A stretch of DNA of 32,643 nt from DATJPR01 sp035506295 (GTDB taxonomy: Bacteria; Bacteroidota; Ignavibacteria; UBA10030; UBA6906). Both the position numbers and the translations under genes were made by a program. Below are positions 7,877 through 16,935 of the stretch, piece by piece. A model generated the notes under the pieces. It ran no database searches. It was given only the letters and a program-made list of their open reading frames with translations, and was not told the DNA's origin. The stretch spans positions 1 through 32,643 of the forward strand of contig DATJPR010000070.1 in the NCBI GenBank assembly GCA_035506295.1, read 5' to 3'. Each line of letters starts with the position of its first letter. Position 1 is the first letter of the stretch.

Positions 7877-9219
7877 GCCTTACGCCCCGCCGGACCGGCT
7901 ACGGTTTGCTCGGGATTTTTCGCCTTCACGACGCCGTCATGCAGGAATGAGTTCCATCGGCGCGCGAGATGTTTCTTCATCGCGCCGGAGAATAATCCGT
8001 ACTCTTTTCTGGTCAGACGGAAGAGCGAGCGCTCGAGCCAAACGCGCCGGCCAAAGGAGACCTGCAGGAGATGCCACCGGTAGTTCCTTCGCGCGGTCTC
8101 CTCCCCGGGGAACACCGCGGAGATCGTCCATTGGGGAACGGGGACTCCGCCGAGATCCATCTTGTACGATTCGGAGCCGCGAAGGAAATCGTACACGTGG
8201 AACCCTTGATGGAACAAGTATTCCATGCTATGGGTGTGCAGGACAAGTCCGGGGGAATGATGAGCAGTCTTCCCGGGATCACCGAGCCCGCTCAGGTAGT
8301 ACTGAAACTCATCCCGATGTTTGAATCCGACAATGGCAAGCCGTCGGTCTCCCTCGATCCGGAAAAATGCAAGCACCAGTTTCCCCCGTTGCTTTTGCTG
8401 TTCCAGCGCATCGCGGAAGAATCGTTCGAACTTTGGGTCCTCGAACAGCCCGGGCCATCCGCTCCTCTTCCAACGTTGCTGGTGCAGCCGGGCAAAATCC
8501 TGAAAGTCGTCCTGAAAGGAAGACTTTTCATCCGTAAACTCCACTTCGCCTTTGAACTTTGATGCGATCTGCCTCCGGAACTTCTCCATCTTGCGATTGT
8601 TGTTGCATGGAATCGCCGCAAGACTCTCTTCCCATGTAGGCTTGAAGACAACCCGCGGGCAGTAATCGGTCACTTCGCGTTCCACATTGAGTCCAACCTT
8701 CCGAAGCGCTTCGGACCAGACGATATTCCTGGGAGAACGATCGGAAAAATCTTCGATGACAACGATGTCGAATGCCCCTCGATGCTTTGCGATATGTCCC
8801 GCCACAGCGTCGAGCGATAACTGGTCACACCCTTCTGCAACCAGGAAGTCCTGATAGTCCGATTGCCCGCGACCGATTAATCCCATCCGGCGTATGCGGA
8901 GAAGACCGTAGACACGCAGCACTTCAATAAAGAACGGCGCGATACCGGCCACCCTTCCCCCTTCGTACACGAGGAGGATATTCAGGCGCATATCGGGGTT
9001 GCCTTCGCCGTAGTGCTTCCACCATGTTCGCTGCCAGGAGAACGACTGAAAGACCGAAAAGCCGTTTTGATCGAAGAGCCGATCCCATTGTTCCTGAAGA
9101 GCATCAAAGTCCGCCGTTGTCTCCACGACACGAACAACTGCCGAAGGACGCGCCATGCCGGCAGTAGATGATACGGGTACGGTGATCAGAGATTCAGTTT
9201 GAGCGGTTTGACTCTGCAC
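7873..9219 (-). CDS. CelD/FemAB-type GNAT acyltransferase
   Basis: The 448-aa protein has the CelD-type layout: a disordered first 25 residues, an N-terminal GNAT-like half (QEQWDRLF, FQSFSWQRTWWKHYGEG), a central NNRKMEKFRRQ motif and a C-terminal GNAT half with LSGLGDPGKTAHHSPGLVL and YDFLRGSESYKMDLG. The last segment is characteristic of this family. GTG 9219 is preferred as start because TAGGAG precedes it at good spacing; ATG 9156 is the next choice. It lies 8 bp behind the deacetylase gene, so one enzyme may free an amine and this one re-acylate it. That partnership is inference. Confidence 0.85.
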   Translation of the reverse strand: MQSQTAQTESLITVPVSSTAGMARPSAVVRVVETTADFDALQEQWDRLFDQNGFSVFQSFSWQRTWWKHYGEGNPDMRLNILLVYEGGRVAGIAPFFIEVLRVYGLLRIRRMGLIGRGQSDYQDFLVAEGCDQLSLDAVAGHIAKHRGAFDIVVIEDFSDRSPRNIVWSEALRKVGLNVEREVTDYCPRVVFKPTWEESLAAIPCNNNRKMEKFRRQIASKFKGEVEFTDEKSSFQDDFQDFARLHQQRWKRSGWPGLFEDPKFERFFRDALEQQKQRGKLVLAFFRIEGDRRLAIVGFKHRDEFQYYLSGLGDPGKTAHHSPGLVLHTHSMEYLFHQGFHVYDFLRGSESYKMDLGGVPVPQWTISAVFPGEETARRNYRWHLLQVSFGRRVWLERSLFRLTRKEYGLFSGAMKKHLARRWNSFLHDGVVKAKNPEQTVAGPAGRKA

Positions 9220-9227
9220 GTATTCTC

Positions 9228-10016
9228 CTACGTTGGAATTGAATCAGTTGTACGTGTTCGACGCTGAAGGAAGGACTTCCCCTTCCACCAACCCCAGAGA
9301 AGCGTCTTTTCCGTTCCGTTCATTTTGACCATCAAGCCGACCTCGCCGGTCGCGTTGTCCACGTTGAGCCTTCGAATCTCCAATGGATCCGCGGCTATAT
9401 TCATCGGCCCCGTGTTCACGGCAAAGGCACAGCGGTAGCCTGCATCCCGGACAACAGCCTTCACTCGCGAACTCGAAGCGCTGTAGGGGTAAGCAAAACT
9501 CACAACGGGGCGCTGTACGATGTCCTCAATCACTTTTTTCGACCGGTCCAATTCTTGCCAAAGATCTTTCTCGCGAAGATCCGGCAGCCGCGCATGAGTC
9601 ATCGTGTGCGACCCGAACTCCATCCCCTCTTTCACCATCTCCTCGATATGACGCCGTTGAAGAAGCTCCGCGCGCGGCACGCCAAGAGGAACGTCCCACC
9701 AATTGAAGCGTCGCGTGAAATCTGCGACAAGAAATATCGTGGCGGTGAATCCAAACTCCCGAAGGATCGGGAACGCCTGTGTGTAGTTGTCAAGATAGCC
9801 GTCATCCAGCGTAAGCAGGAACGGCGTTTTCCCCGCTTCTTTTCCGGGTGCGATCCCGGAGACCATTGACGACAAGGAAGGGGTGTAGAAACCCCGGCGG
9901 TGCAGGTAACTCATCTGCCTGCGAAAGGTCGATTGTTTCACAACGTACGGCGAGGCGTACCAATCCTCATCCGGGCAGACTCGATGAAAGACAAGCGTTT
10001 GCATTCCCTTCATCAT
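9228..10016 (-). CDS. Polysaccharide deacetylase, NodB domain (active-site complete)
   Basis: The 262-aa protein is a NodB-homology carbohydrate esterase (CE4). The first motif TLDDGYLDN (69-77) provides the catalytic and metal-binding Asp pair D71/D72. GSHTMTH (135-141) provides the metal-binding H137 and H141. FAYPYS (174-179) and the C-terminal DPLEIRR are also in place. It probably removes an N-acetyl group from a sugar of the repeat unit. No signal peptide is seen, so it may act in the cytosol on the lipid-linked unit. The frame is open to 10112, but ATG 10016 forms an ATGA overlap with the GT2 stop and is chosen. A degenerate paralog lies at 12757-13539. Confidence 0.9.
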   Translation of the reverse strand: MMKGMQTLVFHRVCPDEDWYASPYVVKQSTFRRQMSYLHRRGFYTPSLSSMVSGIAPGKEAGKTPFLLTLDDGYLDNYTQAFPILREFGFTATIFLVADFTRRFNWWDVPLGVPRAELLQRRHIEEMVKEGMEFGSHTMTHARLPDLREKDLWQELDRSKKVIEDIVQRPVVSFAYPYSASSSRVKAVVRDAGYRCAFAVNTGPMNIAADPLEIRRLNVDNATGEVGLMVKMNGTEKTLLWGWWKGKSFLQRRTRTTDSIPT

Positions 10017-11227
10017 GGCTGGTCTTCCGCGCTTTCCGGCTCGCGGGCCGTCCGCACCCAGCCTTTGCCCGCCCCTTTGCGGGCGATCTTGAAATACAGA
10101 GAGAATTTCCACGCTGCATACCGGGGGACGAGCCAGACCATGGAGAGCAGCGAGCGCTCCGAGCCTGCCGCTACGAGGCCGATCACGGCGTGCATGAGAC
10201 CGAGAAACACGACAAGTGCCCAGAGTTCGGCGACGACGAGCGCGGATGAGTCGCCAACGAAATACTCCACGAGCGCGACCACGCCGAGCAGGATTGCGAT
10301 CCCGACAAGATTCACCAGCGCGGGGGTCACCAGGTCGAGCAGGGTATCAGCGATCAGCAACGATCTGCGCCGGATGGCTCCCAACAAAAGAGGGCGCCAG
10401 TATCTTCGAATGAGGGGGAATCTTCCCATCTCCCACCGCGCCCTTTGGCTTTCGGCGAGCCGGGGATCTCTGGTCATCGTTGCAAGCACCGTCGCCTCGG
10501 GAGCGTAGACGACGCGAATGCCGCGCAAGGCAAGGCGCAGGCTGTGCTCCAGATCTTCCGCCTGGGAATACGCTTCCCAGGGGATTTCCCGGAGGACGCC
10601 CATCGTGAATCCCATGCCGTTTCCCCGCAGCCCGGAAGAGCATCCCAGGACCTTTCGACCGAGGGGTCGAACGTAATTATTGAGCGCGAAACCGAGGCGG
10701 ATGGCCTCGGGGCTCCATGCACCCTCCTCCGGCCTGACCTGATCGTTGCACTGAACAACCTCGGCGCCGGCATCGAAATAGCCGTTCAGCACAGAAAGGA
10801 AATTGCGCGAAACGGTTGAGTCGGCGTCGATGATGGCAACGCCTTCGAACTCTCTGCCCCTCAACCGGTCAAACGCCCACCGAAGCGCGTGCCCCTTGCT
10901 CCGCTCTTCGTCAGATGTTCTCTCAAAGACTTCCGCGCCTTCGCGAAGGGCGATTGCCGCCGTGGCATCCGTGCAGTTATCGGCGATCACGATGATCGCA
11001 AAATACGCCGCGGGATAATGAACCGCCCGCACGCTTGCAATGGTCCCTGCGATCGTGATCTCCTCGTTATGGGCGGGGATCACCACGGCGATTTTCCTCC
11101 ATCGCCCCGAGGGGATGTCGGGATGGACACGCGCGATCATCGCCAGAAGGCTAAGAAGAAAGAGGTGAAGGAGAAAGCCTCCGATGACAAAGAGCGCGAG
11201 GATATGAAGGGCGAGGAGCACCGTCAT
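10013..11227 (-). CDS. Membrane glycosyltransferase family 2
   Basis: The 404-aa product starts with a hydrophobic helix (3-30), followed by a GT-A domain: VVIPAHNEE (48-56), the DAD metal site (134-136), AED (223-225) and QRARW (261-265), the Q-x-x-RW motif of processive GT2 enzymes. Several membrane helices follow at the C-terminus (about 285-370). This is the architecture of membrane-embedded GT2 enzymes such as IcaA- or cellulose-synthase-like proteins, though it is short and has no PilZ domain. An open frame extends upstream to 12094 inside the flippase gene; ATG 11227 with GGGAGGGAGA upstream and an ATGA overlap with the flippase stop is the real start. Confidence 0.9.
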   Translation of the reverse strand: MTVLLALHILALFVIGGFLLHLFLLSLLAMIARVHPDIPSGRWRKIAVVIPAHNEEITIAGTIASVRAVHYPAAYFAIIVIADNCTDATAAIALREGAEVFERTSDEERSKGHALRWAFDRLRGREFEGVAIIDADSTVSRNFLSVLNGYFDAGAEVVQCNDQVRPEEGAWSPEAIRLGFALNNYVRPLGRKVLGCSSGLRGNGMGFTMGVLREIPWEAYSQAEDLEHSLRLALRGIRVVYAPEATVLATMTRDPRLAESQRARWEMGRFPLIRRYWRPLLLGAIRRRSLLIADTLLDLVTPALVNLVGIAILLGVVALVEYFVGDSSALVVAELWALVVFLGLMHAVIGLVAAGSERSLLSMVWLVPRYAAWKFSLYFKIARKGAGKGWVRTAREPESAEDQP

Positions 11228-12720
11228 CCTGTCTCCCTCCCGGCGCTGATGACCCGCCGGAGGCCTCTCACGCTGAGGAAATCCCGAAGGAACTCCTTCT
11301 CCTGAACTTCCAGCACTCGAAGGGCGGCAAGCGTGCCTGCATACGCGACCACCGACAACGGGGCGACCAGGAACCAGGGAAGTTCCGCCTGTTGCTGGAG
11401 GAGCCAGACAACTGCTCCCATCACACATCCTGCCGCCACCCCCTTGAGGGGCACCGCGAATCCGTCGCCCCGGAGTATTCCCCGGGGCATCAGGACGATG
11501 GCCGAGACCATGATGAACAGTTCGACGAGATTGGTGGCGAGCGCCGAACCGACGCCGCCGTTCCCCATCCCCGATTGGAAGACCGGGATAAGAAAATAGT
11601 TCAAGCCAACGCTCAGGGGAATGGCAAGCAATGCGATGATCGACCATTGCCGTTGCCGATCGAACGCGACAAGCGCCGTGACCAGAATGAAATCGACATA
11701 GATCAGCAGGAGCCCCGGCGAAAGGACTCTCAGGATCGGAAGAGAGTCGGCATACTGATCCAGGCCGAAGAGAATGCGGATGATATCCTCGGCGAACGCG
11801 AATGTGCCGATACAGATCGGGATGCCGGCAAGCAGGATGACATCGAGACTCTTCCTTGTCGCGCGGGAGACATTCCCTTGCTGCCCACCCATCCTCGCAA
11901 GAACCGGGAACACCGCAAGCGAGAGAATATTGGGGAAGAACATCAGGATGTCGAAGAATCGGAACGCCGCGCCGAACCACCCGACGACGGTCTCCGTCGT
12001 CATGAGTGAGAGCATGATGGCATTGACGCGGTAATAGATGACGGCGAAGATGGCCATCAGAAGATACGGGAGTCCCTCCTTTGCAAGGCTCCACGCCTGC
12101 GTCCAGGAAATGCGCGGGAGCCTGGGAACCAGGCGGCGGAGGAAGAAGATCCCGACCACAAAACTCGCAAGCGTGCTCACGGACATGATGGCGGCGATCA
12201 CCGTGGAATTTCCACCCATGATCAGGATCGGCACTGCGATGGCGGTCAACAGAACGCGTTCGGTGATGGAGGCAATGGAGCGGTACTCCATGCGCTCGAA
12301 ACCCTGGAATGTGCTCACCATCACGGCAGAGATGCCCTCCCAGAATTTCGCCGCGCCGAGGATGAGGACGAGAATCCGCACAGGGGTCGGATAGCGGCCG
12401 ATGACAACAAAGAGCATGAGCGCGAGAATGGAGATCATCGTCAACCCCAACCTCAACCCGATCGAATTTGCCACGAGCGGTGCGGCCTGCGAAGGGTCCC
12501 GCGAAATCTCCTTGGCGATGTAATAGGACCCCCCGAAGTCAATGAACACCTGCGCCATCAACGCAAGCGACATTGCCAGGAAGAGCTGCCCGAAATCCTC
12601 GCTCCCGAGATACCGCGGGAGAAAGATCATGAGGACGAAGGACGAGACCCACGTCACACCCTGCGCTCCAAGCATGACCACCGCGTTGCGGGAGACCGTC
12701 CTGGCAGTTTCAAAGCTCAT
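11224..12720 (-). CDS. Wzx-type oligosaccharide flippase
   Basis: The 498-aa protein is hydrophobic throughout, with about 14 predicted membrane segments, as in the MOP/polysaccharide transporter family. The N-terminus (SRNAVVMLGAQGVTWVSSF, then LPRYLGSEDFGQLFLAMSLA) is typical of Wzx proteins. It should flip the undecaprenyl-linked repeat unit to the periplasmic side. ATG 12720 follows GAGAGGA. The gene sits between the degenerate NodB gene, 36 bp upstream, and the GT2 gene, which overlaps it by 4 bp. Confidence 0.92.
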   Translation of the reverse strand: MSFETARTVSRNAVVMLGAQGVTWVSSFVLMIFLPRYLGSEDFGQLFLAMSLALMAQVFIDFGGSYYIAKEISRDPSQAAPLVANSIGLRLGLTMISILALMLFVVIGRYPTPVRILVLILGAAKFWEGISAVMVSTFQGFERMEYRSIASITERVLLTAIAVPILIMGGNSTVIAAIMSVSTLASFVVGIFFLRRLVPRLPRISWTQAWSLAKEGLPYLLMAIFAVIYYRVNAIMLSLMTTETVVGWFGAAFRFFDILMFFPNILSLAVFPVLARMGGQQGNVSRATRKSLDVILLAGIPICIGTFAFAEDIIRILFGLDQYADSLPILRVLSPGLLLIYVDFILVTALVAFDRQRQWSIIALLAIPLSVGLNYFLIPVFQSGMGNGGVGSALATNLVELFIMVSAIVLMPRGILRGDGFAVPLKGVAAGCVMGAVVWLLQQQAELPWFLVAPLSVVAYAGTLAALRVLEVQEKEFLRDFLSVRGLRRVISAGRETG

Positions 12721-12756
12721 GCAGTCCTCTCGGGATCGTGCGGTATGAGACGATGG

Positions 12757-13539
12757 TCAACTTCCGGCCCTCCAGAGGGCCCTGGCAAGGTTGGGCACCT
12801 TCAGTCCCCATTCTAGCTCGAGGGACCCGATGCCGCTTCTCACGGCAAAGCGGCGGATCTCCAGAGGATCGAGATCGAACCGCTGCGGACCGCTCGACCA
12901 CGCACACGCAAACGCGTACTGCGCATCCGCAACCATCGCTTTCGTCCTGTCGCTGACGATACCGTACGGGTAGGCGAAACTGAGGACCCGACATTCGAGG
13001 ATTCGCTCCAGCGTCGCCTTCGACCTGACGATTTCGTCTCTGGCAACCTCCGCGCTGACGGTGGAGAGATCCGGGTACGTGAGCGTCAGGGATCCTATCT
13101 CCATCCCCTCCGCGGACATTTCACGGAGCTGGTCCGCCGACATCTGAGATGCGTGTGGATGATCGGGTGCGCTTGTCGTCGTTACGCCCGGATGGGCGGC
13201 GAGCGAGAATACCACCGCCTTGCCTCCACTTTCCTGGAGAATTTGAAACGCCACGCGATAGGTATCGAGATGCGCGCCTTCAATCGTGAGGATGACGGGC
13301 TTTCTCGGCAGATGCAGGCCTCCCTCGGCGAACAGCCGGCAGTCGCGGAACGTTATCGTCGTGAAGCCCCAACGGTCGAGCAAATCCAGATGCCTGCGAA
13401 ACTCCGACTCGTGGACGCAGCGTGGATTGTCCCTCGCCAGCAGTTCGTTGTCGGTGATGCGGTGATACACCAGCGTCCTGATGCTGTGCGTATCCCCTTC
13501 GCACACCTCCGGCTGCGGAAATGTCTCAAAGCCCTGCAT
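12757..13539 (-). CDS. NodB-fold protein with lost catalytic residues
   Basis: The 260-aa protein aligns end to end with the intact deacetylase at 9228-10016, including TLVYHRI (22-28), FAYPYG (188-193) and DPLEIRR (224-230). The catalytic motifs are destroyed: TLDDGYLD of the paralog reads TIEGAHLD here (85-92), and GSHTMTH reads GSLTLTY (149-155). Both metal-binding histidines and one of the two aspartates are gone, so deacetylase activity is unlikely. The frame is intact over its whole length and coupled to the upstream gene by a TAATG overlap, so it does not look like a decaying pseudogene. It may bind sugar or scaffold the intact paralog. Confidence 0.85.
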   Translation of the reverse strand: MQGFETFPQPEVCEGDTHSIRTLVYHRITDNELLARDNPRCVHESEFRRHLDLLDRWGFTTITFRDCRLFAEGGLHLPRKPVILTIEGAHLDTYRVAFQILQESGGKAVVFSLAAHPGVTTTSAPDHPHASQMSADQLREMSAEGMEIGSLTLTYPDLSTVSAEVARDEIVRSKATLERILECRVLSFAYPYGIVSDRTKAMVADAQYAFACAWSSGPQRFDLDPLEIRRFAVRSGIGSLELEWGLKVPNLARALWRAGS

Positions 13540-14414
13540 TAGGATTCTCCCTGGTGATCCGTCGAGAGCCGTGGAGCGGCAGTCAGCATCGGCTGGTTCA
13601 GCACCCGAGCGGCGATGACCCTTGCAACGTACAGTGGGATTTCAACCAGTACCCTGTCCCATTTCGAGGCGGGGTCCATGACGAACCGGAACACCCATTC
13701 GAGCCCCACCCGTCGAATCCACAGCGGGGCACGACGCCGTTCCCCCGCGAGAAAATCGAAAAGTCCGCCCACGCCGAAGCACATGCCCACCGAGAGCGCG
13801 GGAGCATGCTGGACGATCCATTTCTCCTGGATCGGCGAGCCCATGGCGACAAAGAGGAGATCCGGCTTGATCCGGTTGATCTCCGCGATGATGGATTCTT
13901 CTTCCTCGGTGGAAAAGTGGCCGTGGCGCATTCCGACAATCGCAAGTCCGGGCCACCGCGCAAGCAAAACCTCCTTGCATCGTTCGGCCACTCCCGCTTT
14001 CCCGCCGAGCAAGAACACCGACCATTGTCGATCGCGAGCAAGTTCGAGCACGCGGGGCGAGAAATCCGTGCCGTTGAGATTTTCCCCGATGGGATGTCCC
14101 AGGAGCTTTCCTGCCAGGGCAAGACCCGATCCGTCCGGAAGAACAAGATTCGCTTTCTGGAGCGAGTCGAGAAAATCCACGTCACGCCTGGCAAGATGGA
14201 GACTGTGAACATTGACAAAGAGCACCGAACGCGGTTCCCGGTCATCAACCCGCAGCCCGTAGCGCTCGACGTATCCAAGCGCGGTGGACCCGTCGATGTT
14301 GTCGATCGGGACATCCTCAATGAACAGGCGCTCGCCGGTTCTCCTTCCCGCCGTCGCTACCCTTTTCTCCCGCACTTCGGAGAAACCGTTGCCGCGCACT
14401 TCATGTGCTCGCAT
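13539..14414 (-). CDS. WecG/TagA/CpsF-family glycosyltransferase (GT26)
   Basis: The 291-aa product has the GT26 signatures: FVNVHSLHLARRD, LVLPDGSGLALAGKLLG, NGTDFSP, VFLLGGKAGVAE, LLFVAMGSPIQEKW and CFGVGGLFDFLAGERRRAP. Family members transfer ManNAc or ManNAcA to GlcNAc-PP-undecaprenol. This fits a second step after the WecA-type enzyme encoded at 21148-23115. About 35 residues precede the core. ATG 14414 follows GGGAGGAAA at good spacing and overlaps the polymerase gene by 14 bp; the stop overlaps the next ATG by one base. Confidence 0.92.
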   Translation of the reverse strand: MRAHEVRGNGFSEVREKRVATAGRRTGERLFIEDVPIDNIDGSTALGYVERYGLRVDDREPRSVLFVNVHSLHLARRDVDFLDSLQKANLVLPDGSGLALAGKLLGHPIGENLNGTDFSPRVLELARDRQWSVFLLGGKAGVAERCKEVLLARWPGLAIVGMRHGHFSTEEEESIIAEINRIKPDLLFVAMGSPIQEKWIVQHAPALSVGMCFGVGGLFDFLAGERRRAPLWIRRVGLEWVFRFVMDPASKWDRVLVEIPLYVARVIAARVLNQPMLTAAPRLSTDHQGES

Positions 14415-15906
14415 TCTCGGTTTCCTCCCTGGATGGTGTCGCCTGTGGGTTGACGTATCGTTCTATCGCCGGGAACAATCCCATCAACGTCCCGAGGTAC
14501 AGGTTCGTCCGGTAGCGCACGAGATGCAGATCGAAATACGCCGCAACGAGTTGATTGATGATCGCGATGATGATCATGATCGTCACGGCCTTGAAATATG
14601 GATCCTCGAGAACCTTGAGCATCGAAGTCGCACGCAGAGCAAAGCCGTCCATGAAAAACCAGAAGATGAAGAACCCGATGCCGCCGACCTTCACCATGAG
14701 CCAGAGGATATTGTTGTGGGCCATATAGTCGCGGAGGGAGTAATTGATGGCCACCAACGCGAGGGGCTGATCGTACTTCGTACCGAACCCGATCCCCATC
14801 AGCGGCGTGCTCCGGATGGTGAACGCAAGGTTGTAGTCCTCCAGCTTCCTGTAGAGATTCGAATAGTAGTTCCGTTCGCCCAGCGTGGCCTCGTCGTCGA
14901 CGAACCCGGAGCGGATCTGATTGATCGGCGCGGCAAACCGGCTGTTGCTCCCCCAGAAGGCCGCACCGTAGATGGCGAAGATCACGATCCCCCCTGCGGC
15001 ATATTTCAGGATCCGCACAAGGGCGGGACGCGGCAGAAGGATCAGAAAGGTGATCAACGATACACCCAGCGAGGCGTATGCCGCACGCCTGTTCGCTGCG
15101 TAGTAGCCTATGAGGAGAATCGGGAACAGCCAGGCCAGCGCCTTCCGCTGACGTGAATGCACATGGAAAACGATCAGACCGAACCAGAGAATGATCAAGG
15201 TGATCATGAACACGGGGTCCTCGTGATTCAACAGCGCATCGTGCCCGCCGAGGCTGAATCCCATGCTGACCATGCGATAGGCCCCTTCGAAGGCCTTGAA
15301 CGAGATCCCCGCGATGCTGACCCAGAGGACGTTCCGCACCTGTTCCGGCGTCTGGATGATTTGCGGAACGAAGAAGTACATGATGAGCAGATAGAAGAAG
15401 CCTCGCAGCTCCCAGAGCGCGATCACCGCATTCCCTCCCGTGCCGCTGCCATACAGATACCCGATCAAGAGCCAGGAGAGAAAAACCAGCCCAAGCTGCC
15501 ACACCGTGGCCCGCTGCAGGGGTTTGTGGCTCCGGAAGATGATCGTCAGCGCCCACACCACCACCAGGAAAATCAGGTGGAGTTCCATCGGGCTGATGGA
15601 GGCCGCCTCAATCTTCGGCAAATACTGAATGGTGTTGATGTTATTGAAATACTCGGTCTTGTACGTCAGTGAAACGAAATCAGGAATCTCAAACTGGTCG
15701 ATGCAGAGCACGAGGAGGAGAAATGCGTAGAATCCCCATTCGATCTTGTACGCGGTGACAAAAACGACCACGATAAGCCCGAGGACGCCAAGACCGCCAA
15801 TCATTGTGTCTCCCCCGCCCACAACAGCGGCGGCGACGAGACCTGAGAGACACACGATCGCCGCCAGCCCTCCGATTTCGCGCCGGTTCTCCCTGATCCA
15901 CCCCAT
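14401..15906 (-). CDS. Wzy/WaaL-type O-antigen polymerase or ligase
   Basis: The 501-aa integral membrane protein has about a dozen predicted helices and a large periplasmic loop. The loop region contains MGIGFGTKY and the following helix AHNNILWLMVKVGGIGFF, matching the GxGxG...HN-x2 pattern of the Wzy_C/O-antigen ligase family. In this cluster polymerisation of flipped repeat units is the likelier role. ATG 15906 follows AAAGGAG at a longish spacing of about 12. It lies 3 bp after the small membrane-protein gene. Confidence 0.85.
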   Translation of the reverse strand: MGWIRENRREIGGLAAIVCLSGLVAAAVVGGGDTMIGGLGVLGLIVVVFVTAYKIEWGFYAFLLLVLCIDQFEIPDFVSLTYKTEYFNNINTIQYLPKIEAASISPMELHLIFLVVVWALTIIFRSHKPLQRATVWQLGLVFLSWLLIGYLYGSGTGGNAVIALWELRGFFYLLIMYFFVPQIIQTPEQVRNVLWVSIAGISFKAFEGAYRMVSMGFSLGGHDALLNHEDPVFMITLIILWFGLIVFHVHSRQRKALAWLFPILLIGYYAANRRAAYASLGVSLITFLILLPRPALVRILKYAAGGIVIFAIYGAAFWGSNSRFAAPINQIRSGFVDDEATLGERNYYSNLYRKLEDYNLAFTIRSTPLMGIGFGTKYDQPLALVAINYSLRDYMAHNNILWLMVKVGGIGFFIFWFFMDGFALRATSMLKVLEDPYFKAVTIMIIIAIINQLVAAYFDLHLVRYRTNLYLGTLMGLFPAIERYVNPQATPSREETENAST

Positions 15907-15909
15907 GAG

Positions 15910-16092
15910 TTACTGCACTCCTTTGATGATGGCGGGCGGCTTCATCAAGAACATGGCCAGGAGCACCACGGCCGCTTGCGCGAGCGCGATGAGAAAGAGA
16001 AGCGCGTATGCCCGCACCCCCCGTGAAGAGGAGAACTTCCCCACAAAGACTGCACAAAGATAGAACACGATGACAGAAAGAAGAGAACTCAT
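15910..16092 (-). CDS. Small two-helix membrane protein, unknown
   Basis: This 60-aa protein has two hydrophobic segments (about 3-19 and 28-50) separated by a short basic loop, and ends in KPPAIIKGVQ. It is supported by context: its ATG overlaps the stop of the ATPase gene in an ATGA, it is preceded by GGGAGAAGG, and it ends 3 bp before the polymerase start. No family was recognised. It could be an accessory subunit of the polymerase or the chain-length ATPase. Confidence 0.7.
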   Translation of the reverse strand: MSSLLSVIVFYLCAVFVGKFSSSRGVRAYALLFLIALAQAAVVLLAMFLMKPPAIIKGVQ

Positions 16093-16931
16093 TGCCTTCT
16101 CCCATTCCTCGCGCCGTTTGTTTCGATGCGATTGTAGACGAAGCCGATGACCCTGTGCTCGTTCAGCATCTGGAGCGACCGATCGATATCCATTTGCTTC
16201 GTTTTCCCTCCCTGGACGACAAAGAGCACGCCATCAAGCTGGTTGGTGAAGAGAAGCGGCAGCTCATGATCGTGCAGGGAAGGAAGGTCGACGATCACAA
16301 AATCGAAGTACTCCTTGAGCGAGTAGAGGACGTTCCTGAAGGCGGCGATCTGCGCCAGCTGCAGCGACGTTTCTGCGGCGGACAACCGGAAACCGTTCCT
16401 TTTCCTCTTGAATTCATGATCCGTCATCATCCGGCCCGCAGAGGAACCGGCGGTCAGGAGATGCAACCCTTTCACGGATGTCGACGCCACCTGCACCGTG
16501 GTGTCACCCATGGCTTCAAGGAGGCCCGGTCCCGCCGGAATGCCGAAAATCCGGTGGATGTTCGGTTCGCGGAGGTTCAGATCGACGATGATCGTCCTCT
16601 TCTGATAGGCGACCGTGAGGGAGATCGCGAGGTTGCACGCTACCAGCGTCTTTCCTTCCTGAGGACTGGCGCTGGTGACTCCCACCGCGACATTCACCGC
16701 CCCGGCGTTGTCCCCGAGGAGGGAATAATTGAAGCAGTCATAGTAATGCGGCGCGATATATCCGCCGTCGATGGCTGTTCCTTGTTCTGGACGTTCAACA
16801 AGCGTCTTCCGGAGCGGCATGACCTCCTGCGACGGAAGAACGGTCCTCGGCCGCCCCTGCGGGCCCTCCTGATGTTCGGTTGCTTCTTCGTCAACGTCCA
16901 ACGGGTGTTCCTTCGATTCGATGATTGACAT
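16089..16931 (-). CDS. BY-kinase-like ATPase of the polysaccharide co-polymerase
   Basis: The 280-aa protein is a P-loop ATPase of the Wzc/CapB/EpsB kind. Walker A is TSASPQEGKT (86-95) and Walker B is FVIVDLPSL (211-219). The Walker A' segment IIVDLNLREP (114-123) has Asn119 where BY-kinases normally have the second Asp, and the C-terminus has no tyrosine cluster. It may therefore switch or bind ATP without classical autophosphorylation. ATG 16931 is preferred because it follows the co-polymerase stop by 4 bp with GAGG upstream; ATG 16958 and a longer open frame exist but overlap the previous gene. It should partner the membrane protein encoded just upstream. Confidence 0.88.
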   Translation of the reverse strand: MSIIESKEHPLDVDEEATEHQEGPQGRPRTVLPSQEVMPLRKTLVERPEQGTAIDGGYIAPHYYDCFNYSLLGDNAGAVNVAVGVTSASPQEGKTLVACNLAISLTVAYQKRTIIVDLNLREPNIHRIFGIPAGPGLLEAMGDTTVQVASTSVKGLHLLTAGSSAGRMMTDHEFKRKRNGFRLSAAETSLQLAQIAAFRNVLYSLKEYFDFVIVDLPSLHDHELPLLFTNQLDGVLFVVQGGKTKQMDIDRSLQMLNEHRVIGFVYNRIETNGARNGRRQ

Positions 16932-16935
16932 GGCC

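Noticed and set aside
5479..9219. Possible exosortase/PEP-CTERM polysaccharide locus
   Set aside because: The Stp1-like GT4, CelD-type and NodB genes suggest it, but no exosortase, PEP-CTERM protein or PrsK/PrsR pair is present in the window.
11228..12094. N-terminal extension of the GT2 frame
   Set aside because: It reads the flippase gene in another frame, whereas a membrane-helix start with a ribosome site exists at 11227.
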